From JAFDVN01 sp035758545 (GTDB lineage: Bacteria; Acidobacteriota; Holophagae; Holophagales; Holophagaceae): a stretch of 11,503 nucleotides of DNA. Location of the stretch: positions 1 through 11,503 of the forward strand of contig DASTWQ010000124.1 in NCBI GenBank assembly GCA_035758545.1, in the 5' to 3' direction. The notes beneath the pieces are model-generated. The model saw only the letters and a program-made list of their open reading frames with translations, did no database searches and was not told the DNA's origin. The position numbers and the translations under genes were made by a program. Below, piece after piece: positions 1 through 6,373 of the stretch (position 1 is its first letter; each line of letters starts with the position of its first letter).

Positions 1-243
1 GGCGCGGGCCTCGGGATGGAGGGCCTCCATCCAGGTGGGGGGATGGTCCCAGGCCAGGGCGAAGCCGCCGGGCAGCGCCCCCGCGAGGCGCTGGAGGCGG
101 TGCAGGGCGCGGCCCGGGGCGGCGTGGACGGAGGCCAGCCCCTCATCCAGGAACCGCGCGCCGCTCCAGCCCGCGAAGGGGCCGTCGGCCGCGGTGCGGA
201 GGAGGAAGCCCCGTCCCTCGTGTTGGCGCAGGCGCAGGGTCAT
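1..243 (-). CDS. Unidentified protein, N-terminal 81 residues only (cut by window edge)
   Basis: An open frame starts at ATG 243-241 and runs off the left edge without a stop (81 codons). It begins MTLRLRQHEGRGFLLRT and contains a FALAWDHPPTWMEALHPE stretch. The start lies 4 nt after the thiD-like stop codon, so it is very probably the third gene of the hup-thiD unit and may be translationally coupled. I recognise no domain, signal peptide or membrane segment in the visible part. A role linked to thiamin or coenzyme metabolism would be a guess from the neighbour only. The same codon bias as its neighbours (almost all G/C third positions) supports a real gene. Confidence 0.6.
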   Translation of the reverse strand, partial: MTLRLRQHEGRGFLLRTAADGPFAGWSGARFLDEGLASVHAAPGRALHRLQRLAGALPGGFALAWDHPPTWMEALHPEARA

Positions 244-247
244 CCGC

Positions 248-1066
248 TCAGGGCGCTCCCGGCGCGAAGAGGGGACGGCCGGCGCCGCCCGGGGCGAAGG
301 CCCGGTCCCAGGCGGCCCGGAGCCGGTCCGCGGCCTCGATGGCGGCGTCGTGGTCGTTCCGGCCCAGGAGGCGCAGGCCCAGCCAGAGGGAGGCCAGCGT
401 GCAGCCCGTGCCCCGGCGCTGGCCCGGCAGCCGCGGCGCCGCGGGGAGGGCCTCGATGCGGGTGGGGGTGATCCAGAGGTCCTGCACCGTGTCGCCGATG
501 GCGTGGCCGCCCTTCAGCCAGACGGCGGCGGCCCCCAGCTCCAGCAGCGGCCGGGAGAGGAGCTCCGGCGAGGCGGACTGGATCTGCTCCGGCGGCAGGC
601 CCGCCAGGGCCGCGGCCTCGCCGCGGTTGGGGCTCACGACCCAGGTGCCGCCGCGCAGGAGGAGGCGGGCCAGCTCCCGCAGCTCGGGGCCGTCATGCAG
701 GCCCACGCCGGCGCTGGGGGCGAGGATGGGATCCCAGATGCGGACCTTGGGCTGGAGGGCGTCGAGGGTGGCCGCGAGGCGCTTGAGGCCCGCCGGCGGC
801 AGGGCGCAGAGGCCCAGCTTCACGCCCCAGGCGCCGCCGAGGTGGGGCCCCAGGGTCTCGATGCGGGCGACGGGATCCACGGCCGGCGCCGAGATGGCCT
901 GGCAGGCGAGGCCGTTCTGGATCGTCTCCGCCGTGGGCACGGCCATGGGGTGGACGCCCAGGCCCGCCAGGGTCAGCGCGTCCCGGATGAGGCCCGCGCC
1001 GCCGGACGGATCCATGCCGCCCAGGCAGAGGGCCACCGGGGGCTGCGGCGAGGTCGGGGGAGCCAT
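248..1066 (-). CDS. thiD: ThiD-family hydroxymethylpyrimidine / phosphomethylpyrimidine kinase-like protein
   Basis: This is a 272-residue ribokinase-superfamily protein, close to the usual ThiD length of about 265. ThiD phosphorylates 4-amino-5-hydroxymethyl-2-methylpyrimidine and its monophosphate with ATP in the cytosol, supplying the pyrimidine half of thiamin. Visible motifs are GMDPSGGAG (17-25) near the N-terminus, WDPIL (111-115), PN (146-147), LKGGH (184-188) and the anion-hole/catalytic GTGCTLAS (219-226) with Cys222. Two deviations stand out: the usual His before GTGC is Arg218, and the usual VKTGM-like stretch reads VKLGLC (82-87). The family call is firm; the exact substrate is less so, since pyridoxal kinases share the fold. 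The ATG has a GGAG three nt upstream. It follows hup by 36 nt and precedes an unknown gene by 4 nt. thiL, the last kinase of thiamin diphosphate synthesis, is in the same window in a separate unit. Confidence 0.88.
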   Translation of the reverse strand: MAPPTSPQPPVALCLGGMDPSGGAGLIRDALTLAGLGVHPMAVPTAETIQNGLACQAISAPAVDPVARIETLGPHLGGAWGVKLGLCALPPAGLKRLAATLDALQPKVRIWDPILAPSAGVGLHDGPELRELARLLLRGGTWVVSPNRGEAAALAGLPPEQIQSASPELLSRPLLELGAAAVWLKGGHAIGDTVQDLWITPTRIEALPAAPRLPGQRRGTGCTLASLWLGLRLLGRNDHDAAIEAADRLRAAWDRAFAPGGAGRPLFAPGAP

Positions 1067-1102
1067 GGGCTCCAGGATGCCATGGGCGGGGCCCGCGGGG
1101 CC

Positions 1103-1405
1103 TCAGGTGCGGACGGGCTTCTTCGGGGCGGTCGCGTTGAGCTCATCCAGCAGCTGGCGGCCGGGCTTGAAGCGCGGCACCACCCGGGAAGGGATCTCGA
1201 TCACTTCCGCCGTGCGGGGATCGCGGCCCTGGCGGGCCTTGCGCTCCGCGGCGTGGAAGGTGCCGAAGCCCACGAGGGTCACCTTCTCGCCGGCCTTGAG
1301 GGTGCGGCCCAACTCGGAGATGAGGGTCTCCAGCGCCGCCGCGGCCTGGGCCTTGGTGATGCCCACCCGGTCTGCGATGGCTTCGATCAGGTCCGCCCGG
1401 TTCAT
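1103..1405 (-). CDS. hup: HU-family histone-like DNA-binding protein
   Basis: HU is a small basic dimer that bends and compacts DNA in the nucleoid. The 100-residue protein starts MNRADLIEAIADRVG, carries the dimer-core helices, the family signature GEKVTLVGFGTF followed by a basic stretch, and the beta-arm IEIPSRVVPRFKPG whose proline intercalates into DNA. A short Lys/Pro tail (NATAPKKPVRT) extends past the usual end near residue 90. The frame stays open upstream to 1450, but I chose ATG 1405 because it matches the family N-terminus and is preceded by a GAGGGGGG ribosome binding site. It is the first gene of a minus-strand unit with the thiD-like gene 36 nt behind. A sigma-70-like promoter lies just upstream (1451-1479). 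Confidence 0.95.
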   Translation of the reverse strand: MNRADLIEAIADRVGITKAQAAAALETLISELGRTLKAGEKVTLVGFGTFHAAERKARQGRDPRTAEVIEIPSRVVPRFKPGRQLLDELNATAPKKPVRT

Positions 1406-1450
1406 GGGCCCCCCCTCACCGGCCGCGGCGGGAAGGCCGGGCTTGGGCAC

Positions 1451-1479
1451 AAGCTAGGGCGACAGCGGGGAGGCGTCAA
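1451..1479 (-). promoter_or_regulatory. Putative sigma-70-type promoter of hup
   Basis: On the minus strand a -35 box TTGACG (1479-1474) is followed by a 17-nt spacer and a TANNNT-type -10 box TAGCTT (1456-1451). The predicted transcript start, near 1444, gives a leader of about 39 nt with the strong hup ribosome binding site. It overlaps the putative truA promoter on the other strand, so both cannot be occupied at once. Assigned by eye from consensus only. Confidence 0.55.
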
Positions 1480-1488
1480 CTCTACAAT
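1459..1488 (+). promoter_or_regulatory. Putative truA promoter with -10 box against the start codon
   Basis: TACAAT (1483-1488) is a five-of-six match to TATAAT. GCGACA (1459-1464) is a four-of-six -35 match with an 18-nt spacer. The usual 6-7 nt from -10 to transcript start places +1 on or next to the GTG at 1495, and there is no Shine-Dalgarno sequence in between. This predicts a leaderless truA mRNA. Confidence 0.45.
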
Positions 1489-1494
1489 CAGCTT

Positions 1495-2301
1495 GTGGAA
1501 TTTCCGCATGTCCTCCGCGTTGCCTACCTCGGCACGGCCTTCTACGGCTGGCAGGTGCAGTCCACCCTGCGCACCGTGCAGGGCGAGCTCTGGACTGCGT
1601 TGAGGAAGCTCCATCCCGAGGCGCCGCTGCCCCAGGGCACGGGCCGCACGGACGCCGGCGTGCACGCCCAGGACCAGGTGGTGCTCATCCTCTGCCCGAA
1701 GGCCTGGGAGCCCTACCGCCTGCTGGCGGCGCTCAACGCGCACCTGCCGCCGGATGTCCGCGTGATGGAGGCCCGGCCCGCGCCGGAAGGCTTCTTCCCG
1801 AGGCACCACGCGGCGGGCAAGCGCTACGTCTACCGGATCTCGGAGGGGCCCGCCAAGTCGCCCTTCGACGAGGGCCGCCGCTGGCACGTCTTCGGCGCCG
1901 AGCCCCTGGACCGCGCGGCCATGGCCGAGGCGGCCCGGCACCTGAAGGGCCGCCATGACTTCGCCGGCTTCCGCGCGCCGGAGTGCGTGGCGAAGACCAC
2001 GGTCCGCTTCCTCCACGATCTGCGGCTGGAGGAGGCCTATCCGCGGCTGGACCTGGTCTTCGAGGGGGACCGCTTCCTCATGCACCAGGTGCGCATCATG
2101 GCGGGCACGCTGGTGGACGTGGGCAAGGGGCGCATCCGGGCCGCGGACCTGCCGGGCATCCTGGCCTCCCGGGAGCGGGTGCGGGCCGGGCAGACGGCGC
2201 CGGCGGAAGGGCTCTGGCTGGACCAGGTGTGGTTCCAGGCGCGCTTCGGCCTGAGCGCCCCCTGTCCCTGGGGTGAGGAAGCCTGGGACGAAAACGGGTA
2301 G
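1495..2301 (+). CDS. truA: tRNA pseudouridine(38-40) synthase TruA
   Basis: TruA isomerises uridines 38, 39 and 40 in the anticodon stem-loop of tRNAs. The 268-residue protein has the family length. Key signatures are RVAYLGTAFYGWQ (8-20), the TVQGELWTAL segment (27-36), and GTGRTDAGVHA (48-58) with the catalytic aspartate Asp53. FKxR-like and HQVRIMAGTLVDVGKG elements of the C-terminal half follow. The start is GTG 1495; the conserved YxGTxFxGWQ motif begins about ten residues in, so a later start would cut the domain. No ribosome binding site is visible and the -10 box lies just 6 nt upstream, suggesting leaderless translation. It diverges from hup. The regulator downstream follows by 26 nt and may be cotranscribed. 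Confidence 0.96.
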   Translation: MEFPHVLRVAYLGTAFYGWQVQSTLRTVQGELWTALRKLHPEAPLPQGTGRTDAGVHAQDQVVLILCPKAWEPYRLLAALNAHLPPDVRVMEARPAPEGFFPRHHAAGKRYVYRISEGPAKSPFDEGRRWHVFGAEPLDRAAMAEAARHLKGRHDFAGFRAPECVAKTTVRFLHDLRLEEAYPRLDLVFEGDRFLMHQVRIMAGTLVDVGKGRIRAADLPGILASRERVRAGQTAPAEGLWLDQVWFQARFGLSAPCPWGEEAWDENG

Positions 2302-2327
2302 ACTTGCCGTTTCTCCCAATCGACCCC

Positions 2328-2984
2328 ATGACCCCCCGACGACCCGCGTCCCTCAGCCTGGCGGACAAGGCCACCCGGCTCCTTGAGGAGCTGGTGGTGC
2401 TCTCCGAGCTGGCCCCCGGCAGCGCCGTGACGGAGCAGGAGCTCTGCGAGCGGCTGGGCCTGGGGCGGACGCCGGTGCGGGAGGCCATCCAGCGCCTGGC
2501 GGCCCAGCGCCTGCTGCGGGTGCTGCCCCGCCGGGGCATCCGGGTGGCGGAGGTGGAGCCCATGGAGTACCTGGGCCTGCTGGAGACGCGGCGGGTGCTC
2601 AACCGGCTCATGGCCTCCCGGGCGGCGGTGCGGGCCTCCCAGGATCAGCGCGCGGAGCTCCAGGCCTGCGCCCTCGACCTGCAGGAGGCGGTGCAGGCGG
2701 GCCAGCTCCGGGAGTACCTGCGGCATGACCAGCAGTGCTACGAGATCGTCCAGGCCGCCTGCGGGAACCCCTCGCTGGTGAAGGCCATGGAGCCCCTCCA
2801 CGCCCACTGCCGGCGCTTCTGGGTGATCCACCGCCACGCCTGGGACCTGGAGGAGGCCGGCCGGGGCCAGCTGGCCCTCATGAAGGCCATCCTCCGGAGC
2901 GACGAGGAGGCCGCCGCCGCGGCCTCGGACGCCCAGATGGACTACCTGGACCGCTTCGCCCGGGCGGCCCTGGACCTGGACTGA
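2328..2984 (+). CDS. GntR-family transcriptional regulator, FCD (FadR-like) subfamily
   Basis: This is a 218-residue regulator with an N-terminal winged helix-turn-helix and a C-terminal all-helical FCD effector domain. The DNA-binding part shows LAPGSAVTEQELCERLGLG followed by RTPVREAIQRL and the wing RVLPRRGIRVAEV, which are strong GntR hallmarks. The FCD domain usually binds a metal through one Asp and three His; here Asp134 is kept, but the positions expected to hold His read Tyr138, Gln181 and a Gln/Met/Asp cluster near 203-206. It may therefore sense its ligand without metal, as FadR does. I preferred ATG 2328 over an in-frame TTG at 2304; neither has a clear ribosome binding site. It lies 26 nt after truA and converges with the next gene 4 nt away. 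Its target and ligand cannot be read from the sequence. Confidence 0.9.
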   Translation: MTPRRPASLSLADKATRLLEELVVLSELAPGSAVTEQELCERLGLGRTPVREAIQRLAAQRLLRVLPRRGIRVAEVEPMEYLGLLETRRVLNRLMASRAAVRASQDQRAELQACALDLQEAVQAGQLREYLRHDQQCYEIVQAACGNPSLVKAMEPLHAHCRRFWVIHRHAWDLEEAGRGQLALMKAILRSDEEAAAAASDAQMDYLDRFARAALDLD

Positions 2985-2988
2985 GGCA

Positions 2989-3693
2989 TCAGGCTTCGGC
3001 CGCCAGCCCGAAGACGCGCTCGTAGCAGATCCAGTGGGCGCCGAGGGTGACCGGCAGCAGGAGGAAGACGCCCACGTAGCAGCAGAGCAGGCCGGCCACA
3101 TTGAGCAGGGCCGTGAGCAGCGCCAGCAGCAGGAGGCCGCCCAGGTTCGCCCAGGCGGCGCGGAAGCTCAGCTTCACGGCCTCCAGGCCCGGCAGCTTCC
3201 GGTCGGCGATGAGCGGGAAGGCGAAGGAGAAGAGGATGCTCACCAGGGCCGAGGCGAGGATCAGGAGCAGGCCCCCCAGGGCCAGGCCCAGGCAGCCCCC
3301 GGCGGCGAAGCCGGAGCCCTGGTCCGCCCCGGCGGCGGAGGCGAAGGCGGAGACGAGGATCACCAGGACCAGGGGGAGGGTGATCACGAGGCTCGCGCCG
3401 ATCATGATCAGGGCGGCGATGAAGCTGTCCAGGAAGTGGTCGAAGCCCTTGAAGAGGCGGTCGAAGGTCACGGGCCGGCCCAGGGCCTGCTCCCGGTAGG
3501 CCAGGAAGATGCCGCACATCATCGGGCCCAGCAGGAGGCCCAGGGGCGCCACGCTGCCCAGGATCAGGCCCACGGCCGTGATGCCGAGGAAGACACCGTA
3601 CTGCGGCTTCACCCGGGCCCAGGCCTCCGAGAGGCAGGCGGGGGCGTCGATGGCGTTGGAGACGAAGGGGACGGGGGGCAGGGGCTCGGTCAT
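2989..3693 (-). CDS. Polytopic membrane protein of unknown function
   Basis: The 234-residue protein has about five or six hydrophobic segments, roughly 33-66, 91-120, 131-162 and 184-215, with a cytosolic-looking N-terminus rich in Pro. The pattern (FDRLFKGFDHFLDSFIAAL, then hydrophobic repeats, then AVKLSFRAAWANLGGLL and a final membrane pair) resembles small DUF975/YciC-like integral membrane proteins. I cannot assign it to one family with certainty and no catalytic motif is visible. A clean GGAGG lies 7 nt before the ATG. It is the last gene of the thiL-DUF2062-ybaB-recR unit, 28 nt after recR, and converges tail to tail on the GntR gene, with no hairpin terminator in the 4-nt gap. Confidence 0.8.
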   Translation of the reverse strand: MTEPLPPVPFVSNAIDAPACLSEAWARVKPQYGVFLGITAVGLILGSVAPLGLLLGPMMCGIFLAYREQALGRPVTFDRLFKGFDHFLDSFIAALIMIGASLVITLPLVLVILVSAFASAAGADQGSGFAAGGCLGLALGGLLLILASALVSILFSFAFPLIADRKLPGLEAVKLSFRAAWANLGGLLLLALLTALLNVAGLLCCYVGVFLLLPVTLGAHWICYERVFGLAAEA

Positions 3694-3721
3694 GGGACGG
3701 CCTCCAGGTCGAGGTGGGGGA

Positions 3722-4318
3722 TCAGACCGGCCGGCGCCCCTCCAGGGCGCGGTCGAGGGTGAGGTCGTCGGCGTATTCCAGGTCGCTGCCGATGGGCAGG
3801 CCCAGGCCGATGCGGGAGATCTTCAGCCCCGCGGGTTCGAGGATACGGGCCAGCCAGGCGGCGGTGGCCTCGCCGTCCAGGGTCGGGTTGGTGGCGAGGA
3901 TGAGCTCCTTCACCTCGCCGTCCTCCAGGCGCTTCAGCAGCTCCCGCACCTTGAGCTGGTCCGGGCCCACGCCCTTGAGGGGGGAGATGAGGCCGCCGAG
4001 GACGTGGTAGCGGCCCCGGTAGTGGCCGCTGCGCTCGAAGGTGATGACGTTGGAGGCCTCGGCCACCACGGTGAGCACGGCGCCGTCCCGCCGGGTGTCC
4101 AGGCAGATGGCGCAGCGGGGGCCGTCGGCGAAGGCGCCGCAGACCTCGCAGAAGCCCACCTTCTCCGCCGCCAGTTCCAGGAGGTGCCCCAGGTGCCGCA
4201 TGGCATCCGGCCCCTCCTTGAGCAGGTGCAGGGCCATCCGCTGGGCGGACTTCTGGCCCACGCCCGGCAGGGTCTGCAGGGCTTCCACGACGGATTCCAG
4301 CGGCCCCGGGAGCTTCAT
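3722..4318 (-). CDS. recR: Recombination mediator protein RecR
   Basis: RecR works with RecF and RecO to load RecA onto SSB-coated single-stranded DNA at gaps. The 198-residue protein has the usual length and order. A helix-hairpin-helix comes first (LQTLPGVGQKSAQRMALHLL, 14-33), then a four-cysteine zinc finger (Cys57, Cys60, Cys69, Cys72), then a Toprim domain (about 79-175) with VVAEASNV and YHVLGGLISPLKGVGP, and a C-terminal GLPIGSDLEYADDLTL. The start ATG 4318 matches the family. Its GGAG lies in the loop of a perfect hairpin (4321-4335). The neighbour ybaB is the classic recR partner; dnaX, often upstream of the pair, is not in this window. A 121-nt spacer holding a repeat element separates it from ybaB. 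Confidence 0.97.
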   Translation of the reverse strand: MKLPGPLESVVEALQTLPGVGQKSAQRMALHLLKEGPDAMRHLGHLLELAAEKVGFCEVCGAFADGPRCAICLDTRRDGAVLTVVAEASNVITFERSGHYRGRYHVLGGLISPLKGVGPDQLKVRELLKRLEDGEVKELILATNPTLDGEATAAWLARILEPAGLKISRIGLGLPIGSDLEYADDLTLDRALEGRRPV

Positions 4319-4320
4319 GG

Positions 4321-4335
4321 CCGCGCTCCGCGCGG
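4321..4335 (-). promoter_or_regulatory. Hairpin presenting the recR ribosome binding site
   Basis: CCGCGC-GGA-GCGCGG on the minus strand is a perfect 6-bp all-GC stem with a 3-nt loop, ending 2 nt before the recR ATG. The only Shine-Dalgarno candidate, GGAG, is formed by the loop plus the first base of the 3' stem and is 7 nt from the start codon. If it folds in the mRNA, it would restrict or position the ribosome. Confidence 0.45.
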
Positions 4336-4439
4336 CAGGTGTGAGGGGCGAGGGGCGGGGTGTGAGGTCAAAGAGGGCGCGGCTCGGAGAGCCGCAGCCA
4401 CACGACCTCGGCCCTCATACCTCGCACCTCGGCCCTGCA
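4334..4439. repeat. Palindromic element made of degenerate 7-bp repeats with an inner hairpin
   Basis: Five consecutive heptads run rightward: GGCAGGT, GTGAGGG, GCGAGGG, GCGGGGT, GTGAGGT (4334-4368). Five heptads of the inverse type follow: ACCTCGG, CCCTCAT, ACCTCGC, ACCTCGG, CCCTGCA (4405-4439), ending at the ybaB stop codon. The two arms can pair imperfectly over 35 bp. Between them is a perfect 7-bp hairpin, GCGGCTC-GGA-GAGCCGC (4379-4395). No ORF with plausible coding bias fits. It resembles heptameric short tandem repeats or REP-type elements seen between genes in several phyla; whether it recurs in this genome cannot be seen here. Confidence 0.6.
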
Positions 4440-4742
4440 TCAGAACTTGATCCCCGGCAGGTTCAGCCCGCCGCCGAGGCCGCCCATCTCGGCCTTCATG
4501 GCCTCGTCCACCTTGGCGGCGGCGTCCTTGAAGGCGGCGAGGATGAGGTCCTCGAGCATGCTCGGGTCCTCGGGATCCATGGCCTCCTTGGCGATCTTGA
4601 CGCCCACGACCTCCTTGGCGCCGTTGAGGGTGAGCTTGACGCTCTCGCCGCCGGCGGTGCCCTCCATCCGCAGGTTGGCCTGGGTCTCCGCCAGCTTGGC
4701 CTGCATGGCCTGGGCCTGGCGCATGAGGAATCGCATGTCCAT
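4440..4742 (-). CDS. ybaB: YbaB/EbfC-family nucleoid-associated protein
   Basis: This 100-residue protein forms a small DNA-binding dimer shaped like tweezers; members bind DNA broadly and are commonly coexpressed with recR and dnaX. The sequence shows the family start (MDMRFLMRQAQAMQAKLAETQANL, a coiled helix), the central sheet with GGESVKLTLNGAKEVVGVKI, and the second long helix DPSMLEDLILAAFKDAAAKVDEAM, then a Gly-rich tail ending NLPGIKF. The ATG has AGGAG 5 nt upstream. It follows the DUF2062 gene by 12 nt, so it is in the same unit. The repeat element begins immediately after its stop codon. Confidence 0.95.
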   Translation of the reverse strand: MDMRFLMRQAQAMQAKLAETQANLRMEGTAGGESVKLTLNGAKEVVGVKIAKEAMDPEDPSMLEDLILAAFKDAAAKVDEAMKAEMGGLGGGLNLPGIKF

Positions 4743-4754
4743 GGGTGCTCCTGT

Positions 4755-5288
4755 TCAGCGGTGGAGATGGTGGAAGTGGGCGGCGCGCATGCGGCGGACG
4801 ATCCACAGCGTCACCCAGTATCCGACGGGCAGGGCGAGGACGCAGAGGAGGAAGCCGCCCAGGAGATAGGAGTGCAGCACGGGCCGCAGGATGTCCGCGA
4901 GGCTCTGCATGCCGGACCAGCTGACGAAGTTGCGCCAGCCGATCTCCCGCCAGGGGATGTTGCCGAGCCCGTGGTGGAGGCCGTGCCCCCGCAGCAGGTT
5001 GCCCAGGACCACTTCGAGGGTGGCGATGGGCACCATGGTCCAGGGGTTGTTGATGAAGGCCCCGAGGAACATCAGCGGCATGTGGAGCCGCCGGAAGAGG
5101 AAGCAGAAGGCGAGCACCAGCAGGGTGTGCAGGCCGATGAGCGGGTTGAACGCCACGGACAGGCCGAGGGCGAAGCTCCAGGCGATCTGCTCGGGACTGA
5201 GCTCCGGATGCAGGAAGAAATGCCTCAGCCGCTGGCGGAAGCCCTTGGGGGGCGCCGGGCTCGCGGCGCGGAGGGGTTCATCGGTCAT
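4755..5288 (-). CDS. DUF2062 family membrane protein
   Basis: The 177-residue protein matches the DUF2062 pattern: a basic amphipathic N-terminus (FRQRLRHFFLHPELSPEQIAWSFALGLSVAFNPLIGLHT), a first hydrophobic hairpin (about 36-66), then LGAFINNPWTMVPIATLEVVLGNLL, and a C-terminal membrane helix (about 143-165). The conserved N-P-x-T/W and G-x-H-T-type motifs typical of the family are present as FNPLIGLHT and INNPWTMVP. The biochemical function of the family is unknown. Its ATG overlaps the thiL stop as ATGA, predicting translational coupling, and ybaB follows after 12 nt. The C-terminus is His-rich (AAHFHHLHR). Confidence 0.85.
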   Translation of the reverse strand: MTDEPLRAASPAPPKGFRQRLRHFFLHPELSPEQIAWSFALGLSVAFNPLIGLHTLLVLAFCFLFRRLHMPLMFLGAFINNPWTMVPIATLEVVLGNLLRGHGLHHGLGNIPWREIGWRNFVSWSGMQSLADILRPVLHSYLLGGFLLCVLALPVGYWVTLWIVRRMRAAHFHHLHR

Positions 5289-6190
5289 CGGAAATGGTCA
5301 AAGCTCAGGTCAGGAAGGGGACGGCGGATTTTTCCATCATAGAGGAAGACCGGCGTCCCTTCCTCCGGAATGGCGCGGCCCACGGGGATCAGGGGCCGGC
5401 CGAGCCGGGCCTCCAGCTCCCCCTGGGCCAGGCTGGACCCGAAGCAGCGGGCGTAGTCCTCGCCGCCCTGGAGGGCGTCCGGCCCCAGGGCCGCGTCCAC
5501 CTCGACGCTCACGCCGCTGGCTCGGGCGAGGGTGCGCAGGTCCCGGCTGAGGCCGTCGGAGAGGTCCATGCAGGCGTGGACTTCGGGGATCGCCGCCAAC
5601 CGCACTCCGAGGCCGAGGTTGGGCTTCGGGTCCAGGTGGGCGGCGATGTCGGGATCCGAGAGGTCGCGGCTGCCGGCCTCGAGCTTGCGCAGGCCCCGCA
5701 GGCTGGCGCCCAGGGGCTGGTCCACGAAGAGGGTGTCGCCGGGGCGGAGGCCGTCCCGCCGTAGCCACCGCGCCGCGTGGCCGAAGGCCGTGATGCCGAG
5801 GCCGAGGCCGCCGGTCCGCCCCACGGTGTCGCCGCCGAGGACCGGCACGCCCGCGGCCCGGGCGGCGTCCGCGAGGGCGCCGAGGAAGGTCTCCAGCCAG
5901 GCCCGCTCCAGGTCCGCGGGCAGGGCGAGGGTGAGCAGGAAGCCCGCGGGCCGGGCGCCGCTGGCGTCCAGGTCCGAGAGGTTCACCGCCAGCAGCTTCC
6001 GCGCGAGGGGCTCCGGCGGCGTCCAGGCCCGGCGGAAGTGGATGCCCTCCTCCAGGAGGTCCGTGGTGGCGAGGAGGACCTCTCCCGCGGGGGCGGGCGG
6101 CACCGCGCCGCAGTCGTCCGTCAGCGCCTCCCCGCCGGGGAAGCGCGCGCGGAGGAAGGCCAGGATCTCCAGTTCGGACAGGGCGCCCAT
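5285..6190 (-). CDS. thiL: Thiamine-monophosphate kinase ThiL
   Basis: ThiL phosphorylates thiamin monophosphate to thiamin diphosphate with ATP, the final step of the pathway. The 301-residue protein, slightly short for the family, shows motifs in the expected order. These are the N-terminal metal site TDDCGAV (24-30, GDDxA in most members), ATTDLLEEGIHF (41-52), AVNLSDLDASGA (about 68-79), GGDTVGR (about 119-125), MDLSDGLSRDL (about 208-218) and GGEDY (about 242-246). The Gly of the first GDD is Thr24. It is the first gene of a minus-strand unit with DUF2062 (4-nt overlap), ybaB, recR and a membrane protein. The ATG has GGAG 2 nt upstream, an unusually tight spacing. It diverges from the ferredoxin gene across 183 nt. 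Confidence 0.95.
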   Translation of the reverse strand: MGALSELEILAFLRARFPGGEALTDDCGAVPPAPAGEVLLATTDLLEEGIHFRRAWTPPEPLARKLLAVNLSDLDASGARPAGFLLTLALPADLERAWLETFLGALADAARAAGVPVLGGDTVGRTGGLGLGITAFGHAARWLRRDGLRPGDTLFVDQPLGASLRGLRKLEAGSRDLSDPDIAAHLDPKPNLGLGVRLAAIPEVHACMDLSDGLSRDLRTLARASGVSVEVDAALGPDALQGGEDYARCFGSSLAQGELEARLGRPLIPVGRAIPEEGTPVFLYDGKIRRPLPDLSFDHFR

Positions 6191-6260
6191 GGCTCCATCA
6201 TGGCCCGGGGCACGCCCGGCCGCATGTTCCGAGGTTGAGTCACAGTCTCAGAAGCCTCGC

Positions 6261-6274
6261 GGCCCGCGCGGGCC
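6261..6274. repeat. Perfect 14-bp GC palindrome in the thiL-ferredoxin gap
   Basis: GGCCCGCGCGGGCC reads the same on both strands and sits in the 183-nt divergent intergenic region, about 31 nt upstream of the putative ferredoxin -35 box. It could be an operator, but GC-rich palindromes of this size arise by chance in such DNA. The rest of this gap shows no gene. Confidence 0.25.
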
Positions 6275-6304
6275 GGAGCCTCGGGGGCCCGGCGACAAAC
6301 GCGC

Positions 6305-6333
6305 TTGGGCATGGGGAAGCGGCGTGCTAGCCT
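6305..6333 (+). promoter_or_regulatory. Putative sigma-70-type promoter of the ferredoxin gene
   Basis: TTGGGC (6305-6310), a 17-nt spacer, and TAGCCT (6328-6333, TANNNT form). The predicted start near 6340 gives a leader of about 34 nt containing the GGAGA ribosome binding site of the ferredoxin gene. By eye only. Confidence 0.5.
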
Positions 6334-6373
6334 GCGGAAGTTGCCCGCGCGGGCGCTCGTACGGAGACATCAC

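Noticed and set aside
1090..1102. GGCCC-GCG-GGGCC hairpin between hup and the thiD-like gene
   Set aside because: Only a 5-bp stem with no T-run on either side; too weak to call a terminator in DNA this rich in GC.
35..1603. 522-codon plus-strand open frame across thiD and hup
   Set aside because: Antisense to two genes with firm family motifs; protein is Arg/Gly/Ala-rich and has no recognisable domain.
2980..2995. Terminator between the convergent GntR and membrane-protein genes
   Set aside because: Only 4 nt lie between the stop codons and no hairpin with a T-run is visible on either side.
4315..4806. Long minus frame across the heptad element, in another frame of ybaB
   Set aside because: It is out of frame with the certain ybaB gene and its tail is just translated heptad repeat.
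6235..6262. Imperfect inverted repeat GAGG..GAG..CTC..CCTC upstream of thiL
   Set aside because: Arms are interrupted and unequal in spacing; no better than chance in this composition.
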